A DNA stretch of 11,480 nucleotides from Tannerella sp. (GTDB lineage Bacteria > Bacteroidota > Bacteroidia > Bacteroidales > Tannerellaceae). The stretch spans positions 1 through 11,480 of the forward strand of contig JAISGW010000018.1 in assembly GCA_031262895.1 (NCBI GenBank), written 5' to 3'. This document shows, in pieces, positions 5,956 through 11,480 of this stretch (position 1 is its first letter; the number at the start of each line of letters is the position of its first letter). Under the pieces are notes generated by a model, which made no database searches, was not told the DNA's origin, and saw only the letters and a program-made list of their open reading frames with translations. Made by a program: the position numbers and the translations under genes.

Positions 5956-5989
5956 CCGGAAATAGCATGATTCTACAAAACTTCATCAA

Positions 5990-8305
5990 ATGAAAGCGAT
6001 TTATCTTTCCCTCTTGCTGGCTGCCGGCTTGAACGCTTACGGCCAGAAGGTGGTCGACTTGGTCGACCCGATGATAGGCACTGTTCGAATGGGGCATACC
6101 TTTCCCGGCGCCTGTGTACCTCACGGCATGGTACAGCTCAGTCCCGATACCGATACCATCCCCCACGACGTGGACGGGAAATACCAAAAGGACGTTTACG
6201 CTTATTGTGCCGGGTATCAATACAGCGATTCCAGCATTGTGGGCTTCAGCCATACCCACCTCAGCGGGACCGGCCATTCCGACCTGGGCGACATCCTCAT
6301 CATGCCCTTCACGGGGAAGCCCGTGCTGAATCCCGGTACGGCCGCCCATCCGGAAACGGGCTATCGTTCGCCCTTCTCGCACGCCACGGAAAAGGCATCG
6401 CCCGGCTATTATGAGGTGCGCTTGGACAAATTCGGCATCCTGGCCCAACTGACCGCCACCGAGCGGGTCGGCGTACACCGTTATACTTATCCTGCCGGCG
6501 AAAAGCCGGAGATACTCCTCGACCTCATCCACGGCATTTACAACTACGACGGGAAGACGCTTTGGGCTTCCCTGCGCGTGGAGAACGACTCGTTAGTCAC
6601 CGGCTACCGTATCACCGACGGCTGGGCGCGCGAGAACTATACCTATTTCGCCATCGCTTTCTCTTCGCCCATTCGGCATTACGGTTATGTGGAGAAGGAG
6701 CGGCCCAAGTACAACGGCTTCTGGGGCAAGTTCCCCAAGACGGACTTCCCCGAAATGGCCGGGCGGAAAATCGTGGCCTGGTTCGATTTCGGCCAAGAAG
6801 CGCCCCGGGTGCTGGAATTGCGCGTCGCCCTTTCGGCCGTTTCTACGGCAGGTGCCGTACGCAACCTGCGCGCCGAGGCCTTGGGAAAGAGTTTCGAGCA
6901 AATCCATGCCGAGGCCGTACAGAAATGGGAGAAGGACCTCTCGCGCATAGAGGCGCAAGGGCCTAAAGACAAGCTGACGCAACTGTACACTTCGCTTTAC
7001 CATACGCTCATCCATCCGACCTTGTACATGGATGTGGACGGGCAATACCGGGGCATAGACCACAACATACACAAGGCCGAGGGTTTCACGAACTATACGG
7101 TTTTCTCCGTTTGGGACACCTACCGCGCCCTGCATCCGCTCTTCAACCTGATTGACCGCAGCCGCAGCCGCGATTTTGTAGAGTCCATGCTGGCACATTA
7201 CGACCAGAGCGTCCACAAGATGCTGCCTGTTTGGTCGCTGATGGGCAACGAAGGCTGGTGCATGATTGGCTACCATGCCGTTTCCGTGCTGGCCGACGCC
7301 TTGACCAAAGGCATCGCCATCAACAGGCAGCGCGCCTTGGACGCTATGGTGCATACCTCTAACGTGCCTTATTACGGCGATATCCGTGATTACCTCCGCT
7401 ACGGCTACGTGCCGGTCGACCGTTCAGGGGAAGGTGCTTCGCAAACCCTGGAATACGCCTACGACGATTGGGCCATTTACCATACGGCTTTGCTCTGCGG
7501 CAATGACAGCTTGGCCGCCCGTTACGCCAAGCGGGCCATGAATTACAGGAATGAATTCGACCCGGCCTCGCAGTTCGTCGGCGCCCGCCTTGCCGACGGC
7601 GGCTGGAAGAAACCCTTCAGCCGGCTCAGCACCCAGGGGCAGGGTTTCACCGAGGGTAATGCATGGAACTATACCTTCTACGCTCCCCAGGATGTGCGCG
7701 GCCTCATCCGTGAGATGGGCGGCGACGCCAAATTCGTGCGGCGCTTAGACAGCCTCTTCACCATGCACCTGCCCGATGCCTTCTTCGCCGAGACGGAAGA
7801 CGTCACCCGCGACGGCATCCTCGGCGGCTACGTGCAAGGCAACGAACCCAGCCATCATATCCCTTACCTGTATATGTACACCTCGCAGCCTTGGAAGACG
7901 CAATACTGGCTGCGCGAAATCATGGACCGCATGTACCGCGACGGCATCGGCGGCCTTTGCGGCAACGACGACTGCGGGCAGATGTCGGCCTGGTACATCT
8001 TCACGGCCATGGGCTTCTATCCCGTTTGCCCCGGTTCCGACCAGTTCGTCATCGGCGCCCCGTATTTTCCTTTGTTAAAGGTGTACTTGGAGAACGGGAA
8101 GACCATCACGATACGGGCCGATAAGGTGAGCGACAAGATGCGTTACGTGAAGAGCCTCCGTTTGAACGGCAAACCTTACAACAAGGCTTATCTTACATAC
8201 AACGACCTCAGGAACGGCGCCGAGCTGGATTTCGAAATGTCGGCCAAGCCGAACAAGCATCGCCTGTTCACCGGTGCCGATGCCCCATACTCCATGAGCC
8301 GTTGA
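5990..8305 (+). CDS. GH92 family glycoside hydrolase, putative alpha-1,2-mannosidase
   Basis: GH92 enzymes are calcium-dependent inverting exo-alpha-mannosidases that trim mannose from N-glycans and yeast mannan, usually outside the cytoplasm. The 771-residue protein begins with a signal peptide (MKAIYLSLLLAAGLNAYG, cut before Q19), has no lipobox Cys and is of full family length. The N-terminal beta-sandwich region starts VDLVDPMIGT and contains GFSHTHLSGTGHSDLGD. The catalytic (alpha/alpha)6 region contains VFSVWDTYRALHPLF, then GNEPSHH with E619 as the expected catalytic acid, and GNDDCGQMSAWY with D660 and D661 in the catalytic-base and calcium region. These are hallmark motifs, so activity is likely. 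No SusC/SusD pair is nearby, so this is not evidently part of a polysaccharide utilisation locus. Mannose linkage preference cannot be read from the sequence. Confidence 0.95.
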   Translation: MKAIYLSLLLAAGLNAYGQKVVDLVDPMIGTVRMGHTFPGACVPHGMVQLSPDTDTIPHDVDGKYQKDVYAYCAGYQYSDSSIVGFSHTHLSGTGHSDLGDILIMPFTGKPVLNPGTAAHPETGYRSPFSHATEKASPGYYEVRLDKFGILAQLTATERVGVHRYTYPAGEKPEILLDLIHGIYNYDGKTLWASLRVENDSLVTGYRITDGWARENYTYFAIAFSSPIRHYGYVEKERPKYNGFWGKFPKTDFPEMAGRKIVAWFDFGQEAPRVLELRVALSAVSTAGAVRNLRAEALGKSFEQIHAEAVQKWEKDLSRIEAQGPKDKLTQLYTSLYHTLIHPTLYMDVDGQYRGIDHNIHKAEGFTNYTVFSVWDTYRALHPLFNLIDRSRSRDFVESMLAHYDQSVHKMLPVWSLMGNEGWCMIGYHAVSVLADALTKGIAINRQRALDAMVHTSNVPYYGDIRDYLRYGYVPVDRSGEGASQTLEYAYDDWAIYHTALLCGNDSLAARYAKRAMNYRNEFDPASQFVGARLADGGWKKPFSRLSTQGQGFTEGNAWNYTFYAPQDVRGLIREMGGDAKFVRRLDSLFTMHLPDAFFAETEDVTRDGILGGYVQGNEPSHHIPYLYMYTSQPWKTQYWLREIMDRMYRDGIGGLCGNDDCGQMSAWYIFTAMGFYPVCPGSDQFVIGAPYFPLLKVYLENGKTITIRADKVSDKMRYVKSLRLNGKPYNKAYLTYNDLRNGAELDFEMSAKPNKHRLFTGADAPYSMSR

Positions 8306-8310
8306 AACGC

Positions 8311-8844
8311 TTATTCGGCCTTGTTCCGCACTTGCTTGTAAAGGATACCGCCCAGAGCGGCGACCAAAATGATGTAAACAGGTGAGAGGCCGCCGAGCCA
8401 GATCAACAGGGCGGCAGCCATAGCGATGAGGGCGGTTTTCCAGGTAAGGCCGGCCGTGCGGGCGGCCGAAAGGCAGGGTACGGCAATCAGGGCAACCACT
8501 GCCGGACGCAGCCCCTTCAGGGCGCGCACCACCCAGGGGTTGTCCTTTATCTGCGTAAAGAAAAGGGCTATGGCCAAAATCATCAGGAAGGAGGGCAGGA
8601 TGGTGCCGAGAGCGCAAACCAGACTGCCCTTCACCTTTTTGAGCTTATAACCCAAGAAAATGGAGATGTTCACGGCAAAGATGCCGGGCATGGACTGCGA
8701 GACGGTGAAGAGGTCGAAGAAATCCTCTTTGGAAATCCAGCCGTGTCCGACGACTTCCCGTTCAATGAGCGGCAACATGGCATAACCTCCCCCTATGGTG
8801 AAGGCGCCGATACGGAAAAAGGTCAGGAAGAGCGTCCAGTACAT
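8311..8844 (-). CDS. Short-chain CHR (chromate) transporter family protein
   Basis: This 177-residue membrane protein has the CHR-family signature near its N-terminus (FFRIGAFTIGGGYAMLPLIERE), then SQSMPGIFAVNISIFLGY and about five or six hydrophobic segments. It corresponds to one half of full-length ChrA. Short-chain members are usually encoded as adjacent pairs that work together. Here the gene is single, with porN 17 bp upstream on the same strand and the convergent GH92 gene 5 bp beyond its stop. It is probably the last gene of the type IX secretion transcript. Chromate efflux is a family name only: the physiological anion is unknown, and a lone half may need to form homodimers or pair with a distant gene. 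Confidence 0.85.
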   Translation of the reverse strand: MYWTLFLTFFRIGAFTIGGGYAMLPLIEREVVGHGWISKEDFFDLFTVSQSMPGIFAVNISIFLGYKLKKVKGSLVCALGTILPSFLMILAIALFFTQIKDNPWVVRALKGLRPAVVALIAVPCLSAARTAGLTWKTALIAMAAALLIWLGGLSPVYIILVAALGGILYKQVRNKAE

Positions 8845-8861
8845 CGTGCGCTTGCCGTCCC

Positions 8862-9941
8862 TTAACGCCTGCGCACACTATGCCGCGGCGCGGAAGATTC
8901 CCTTTGGACTTTCACCTTGGGAGCCTTGGGCTGTTTCGTCTTTTCCTCTTTGGGCGCTTTGGCCGTGCTCGCCCCCCTCTGCTTGGAGGCCTTCTTCACC
9001 TTGGCGCCTTTCTTGGAGACCAATTGCGTGGAATCCGGCTGCACGTAAAGCGCCGCATGGAAGGTTGCCAATTGCTTTTCAATGGCCTGCTGTGCCAGAT
9101 GCAGGGAATCGGTATTGGGGTAAAGCTGTTGCATGGTCTTGTTCATCAGGTTTTCGGTCTTGATGATGTCGCCCTTGAACATGCGGTTGCGGAAATAGTC
9201 GTCCATGGAGAGCGTCTTCGCGTTGTTCACGTCGGAGGTCATGATGTGCATCTCGGCCAGGTAAGGGCGTATGCTCTCGTAAGGAACCCAGAAGAGCGGG
9301 GTCGTTTCCGTGGCGCTCAAGTCGCCGGCTTGGGTGACCAAGGGGCAAATGGCCAGCGTCTTTACGTCGAAGAGGGAATTGTTCTGGTTGAAATACCAGG
9401 CTTCCTTCACGTAATAGGAGAGGACATCGGCCGAAGGAATATCGCTGTCGTTGACCACATAGGTGGTGTCGGCCTTGTTCTTGCCCGTCTTTACCTCATA
9501 GTAGATATGCGCCCCGTCGAGGAAATCTTTCAGCTTCAGCAAGTGCGCCTCATCGAAAGGCTCGTATCCGTCCACATACTGGTAAACTTTGATTTTCCCC
9601 TCCAAAAAGAGGCGGAAGAGGGTGGAGAAGAGGTTCTCGCTCCCGCCCATGGGACGGGGCGGGTAATAGAGCGGGGCGTTGGCTTCCTTTTTCAGGTCAA
9701 GGCGCCGGTAAAGCACGCGCATCCAGCGCGTATTGGCGGGGATGGTTTGTGTCATGCGGGCGTTCAACTCCTGCGCGCGGACACTCAGGCCGTTTGCATT
9801 TGCCCCGTTTTGTGTTGTCGGATGCTGTTCGCCCATGGTCATTACGGGCGAGCGCCGCTTCGTCTGGTTGCTTTGCGCTCCGGCGGGCAGGGCGAGCGAA
9901 GCCAGCCCCGCCAATAAGCCTATATATAAGATGCCTTTCAT
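8862..9941 (-). CDS. porN: Type IX secretion system periplasmic ring protein PorN/GldN
   Basis: PorN (GldN in gliding species) is a periplasmic protein that forms a ring with the lipoprotein PorK under the outer membrane and contacts the PorM shaft of the type IX secretion motor. The 359-residue protein starts with a signal peptide (MKGILYIGLLAGLASLALPAGA, cut before Q23). It carries family-typical stretches such as RWMRVLYRRLDL, NAPLYYPPRP, LFRLFLEGKIKVYQY and DDYFRNRMFKGDI. The last 50 residues (310-359) are very rich in Lys, Arg, Ala and Pro and look disordered, ending in VRRR. The gene begins 15 bp after porM on the same strand, in the conserved M-N order, and is followed at 17 bp by the CHR gene. 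The family assignment is strong. Confidence 0.95.
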   Translation of the reverse strand: MKGILYIGLLAGLASLALPAGAQSNQTKRRSPVMTMGEQHPTTQNGANANGLSVRAQELNARMTQTIPANTRWMRVLYRRLDLKKEANAPLYYPPRPMGGSENLFSTLFRLFLEGKIKVYQYVDGYEPFDEAHLLKLKDFLDGAHIYYEVKTGKNKADTTYVVNDSDIPSADVLSYYVKEAWYFNQNNSLFDVKTLAICPLVTQAGDLSATETTPLFWVPYESIRPYLAEMHIMTSDVNNAKTLSMDDYFRNRMFKGDIIKTENLMNKTMQQLYPNTDSLHLAQQAIEKQLATFHAALYVQPDSTQLVSKKGAKVKKASKQRGASTAKAPKEEKTKQPKAPKVKVQRESSAPRHSVRRR

Positions 9942-9956
9942 ACGGATGTAATGTGA

Positions 9957-11480
9957 CTAATTAATGATTACCTGGATAGGCGAGATGGTACGTTCTATGC
10001 CGTCGGGGCCGCGGGCCACGACGCGATTAATCCAAAACTGCTTGCCGCGCGGCTGGTTACGTATCCAATCCTTTTGGCGGGCGGTGAAGTTGGTGCCTTC
10101 CGCCGTTTCGCGTTGGAAGTTGCCGAAAGAATCGGGGAAGGTCAGCTCGAAGCGCAGCACGGTGAACTGGATGTCGAGTATGCCGTCGTTGATGGCGGCC
10201 AGTATGCCGCCGGCCTGCATGAGGTCGCGTTTGGAGATGCTGCCTCCGCGGAACTGCCGGGTATTGCCCGAGGCGTCCTTGTATTCCAGGTAGGGCATGG
10301 GGTCGGGCAGCATCTTGATGCGGAAAGGCGTCTTGGCCATTTCCACCCGCCGCCCGTCGGCCATCTGCGCAACCACGGTGACGATGGCCTCTTTGCCCAC
10401 GGAACCGGCGGCCGGCTTGGCGTTCCAGATGCCCTCGGCCTTTTTCGTCAGCACGGCATTGGAAATGGCGGGATACACATTGCCGGAGGCGATACCCGGC
10501 ACGGCAATGCGGATGGGATTCTCTATGCCCGCGTAAAGGACATTCATCATGGTCGGCGCCACGGTGGCGCTGGGCTCGGAGACGAAGTATTCGCTTTTGA
10601 AGTCGCGGCGCAGGATACTGCCGTCGCTGTTGGGCATTTCGATGTAGCCCTCCACGGGGAAAGTGCCGGTGGAGGTGGCCGTCACGCTGAAGCGTCCATT
10701 GGCGTCGGCAGGCAGTTTCTTGCCGTTCACGTAGATGTCGGGCCGCTTGGTGGAGTCGATGGCCGAGAGCACGATATTCGCCTCGTAATTGCTGCCCCGC
10801 ATGACGTTCTGGCTGAGAGGTACGACCTGTGCCTGTATCTGGTTGACACGGTAGTCGCCGATGTCAACGCTGGCCAACAGGTTGCTCATCACCTCGCCCT
10901 GCACGTAGCGGATGTCGCCCTGCAGCTTGGTGAGCATGGTCACGGCAGCCACGACGGGCATGTTCTCGAAGAGGGCGTCTTCCCATTTGCGGGCGGAGAA
11001 GCCGGCTTTGTGGGGCGCCTGGGTGGAGAGGCTCTCACGGATGACACGCTGCTTGGCCGTGTCGGGCACCATGCCCACCAGCATGTTGCGGTATGAGTCG
11101 ATGGCCTCGCGCAATTTGGCGCCTTCGCCGTTGATGGGGGCCAGCATGACGCGGGAGGCCGCTTCCAAGTCGTCCTGATGCTTGATGTTGTTCACGTCGC
11201 CCTTCTTCCCGTCGGCCGCCTTGACGATGCGCACCTTCAGCTCCTGCACGTAATTGTACAGGTCTTCGGAGGCCTTGTTCACCTGGATGCCCTTGTTGTA
11301 CCATTCGCGCACCTTTTCGGGATTGGCCTTGTAATAGGTGGCCAGCTCTTTCGTGACGAGCCGGTTGCGCTGCATGGTGTTGTCGATGGTCTTATGCAGG
11401 CTGTCGTCGACCAGCACGAATCCGTCCAGCACCTCCGACGACACGTTGAGCGCCATCATGGCGATGAAGACCAGATACAT
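9957..11480 (-). CDS. porM: Type IX secretion motor shaft protein PorM/GldM (N-terminus cut by window edge)
   Basis: PorM (GldM) has one inner-membrane helix that joins PorL to form a proton-driven motor, plus a long periplasmic shaft reaching the PorK-PorN ring. The 507 visible residues begin inside the transmembrane helix (MYLVFIAMMALNVSSEVL). That Met matches the internal one in the NLMY motif of the family, so roughly 15-20 residues lie beyond the edge. A helical first periplasmic domain (about 25-215) is followed by three beta-rich domains. The conserved end includes PFRIKMLPDPMPYL, FRGGSISKRDLMQAGGI and QFWINRVVARGPDG. The order porM-porN, 15 bp apart, is the standard operon order, and porL and porK are expected to the right of the window. 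Nothing abnormal is seen in the visible part. Confidence 0.95.
   Translation of the reverse strand: MYLVFIAMMALNVSSEVLDGFVLVDDSLHKTIDNTMQRNRLVTKELATYYKANPEKVREWYNKGIQVNKASEDLYNYVQELKVRIVKAADGKKGDVNNIKHQDDLEAASRVMLAPINGEGAKLREAIDSYRNMLVGMVPDTAKQRVIRESLSTQAPHKAGFSARKWEDALFENMPVVAAVTMLTKLQGDIRYVQGEVMSNLLASVDIGDYRVNQIQAQVVPLSQNVMRGSNYEANIVLSAIDSTKRPDIYVNGKKLPADANGRFSVTATSTGTFPVEGYIEMPNSDGSILRRDFKSEYFVSEPSATVAPTMMNVLYAGIENPIRIAVPGIASGNVYPAISNAVLTKKAEGIWNAKPAAGSVGKEAIVTVVAQMADGRRVEMAKTPFRIKMLPDPMPYLEYKDASGNTRQFRGGSISKRDLMQAGGILAAINDGILDIQFTVLRFELTFPDSFGNFQRETAEGTNFTARQKDWIRNQPRGKQFWINRVVARGPDGIERTISPIQVIIN

Noticed and set aside
3191..8305. Type IX secretion sorting domains on the GLUG-like protein and the GH92 enzyme
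   Set aside because: Neither C-terminus shows the expected Gly-rich beta-sandwich pattern. The proteins end ...PLPAAH and ...PYSMSR directly after their own domains.
5990..8305. Polysaccharide utilisation locus around the GH92 gene
   Set aside because: No SusC, SusD, hybrid sensor or anti-sigma genes are present in the window. The GH92 gene stands alone between unrelated units.
8306..8310. Terminator between the convergent GH92 and CHR genes
   Set aside because: Only short GCCG/CGGC complementarity is seen around the 5-bp gap, with no stable stem or T-tract.
8880..9917. Long + strand open frame of 345 codons opposite porN
   Set aside because: It lies wholly antisense to a well-supported porN gene, has no recognisable motif or signal, and is expected from the GC-rich codon use of the opposite strand.
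10074..11096. Long + strand open frame of 340 codons opposite porM
   Set aside because: It is antisense to conserved porM and has a His- and Gly-rich composition typical of a reverse-strand shadow.

Overview
The window comes from a Bacteroidota genome, most likely of the order Bacteroidales. Four things point there: the type IX secretion (gliding/Por) genes porM-porN, a PG_1098-type methyltransferase, a secreted GH92 glycosidase, and promoter boxes of the TAnnTTTG kind. Coding DNA is fairly GC-rich. No tRNA, rRNA, transposase or CRISPR array was seen.

Layout. (1) 2-1819, + strand: the tail of an unidentified gene, rnhB (RNase HII) and a PG_1098-like SAM methyltransferase. Each reading frame overlaps the next by about 10 bp, so this is a tightly coupled operon. 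(2) 1830-3149, - strand, convergent with the first block: hisIE followed immediately by an ftsE-type ABC ATPase, with a likely promoter just before hisIE. (3) 3191-5641, - strand: a two-gene unit with an exported outer-membrane beta-barrel protein first and then a 593-residue exported repeat protein with GLUG-like Gly-Gly-Leu-x-Gly blocks. (4) 5642-5989: a divergent intergenic region that holds an elaborate repeat structure. Two 35-bp inverted arms made of heptamers enclose five 40/41-bp units, and each full unit carries two inverted repeats. (5) 5990-8305, + strand: a GH92 alpha-mannosidase-family enzyme. (6) 8311-11480, - strand: the end of a type IX secretion operon, with porM (start cut by the window edge), porN and then a single half-size chromate (CHR) transporter gene.

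How the genes relate. PorM and PorN are periplasmic parts of the type IX secretion and gliding machine. The GH92 enzyme, the barrel and the GLUG protein all carry signal peptides and act outside the cytoplasm. None shows an obvious C-terminal type IX sorting domain, so they need not be substrates of the machine. RNase HII, HisIE and FtsE are housekeeping functions.

The best candidate for something undescribed is the composite repeat at 5683-5944. Its two heptamer arms end only a few bases from the -7 boxes of both divergent genes, so it could be a mobile miniature element, an operator array or an invertible switch. The sequence alone does not decide between these.
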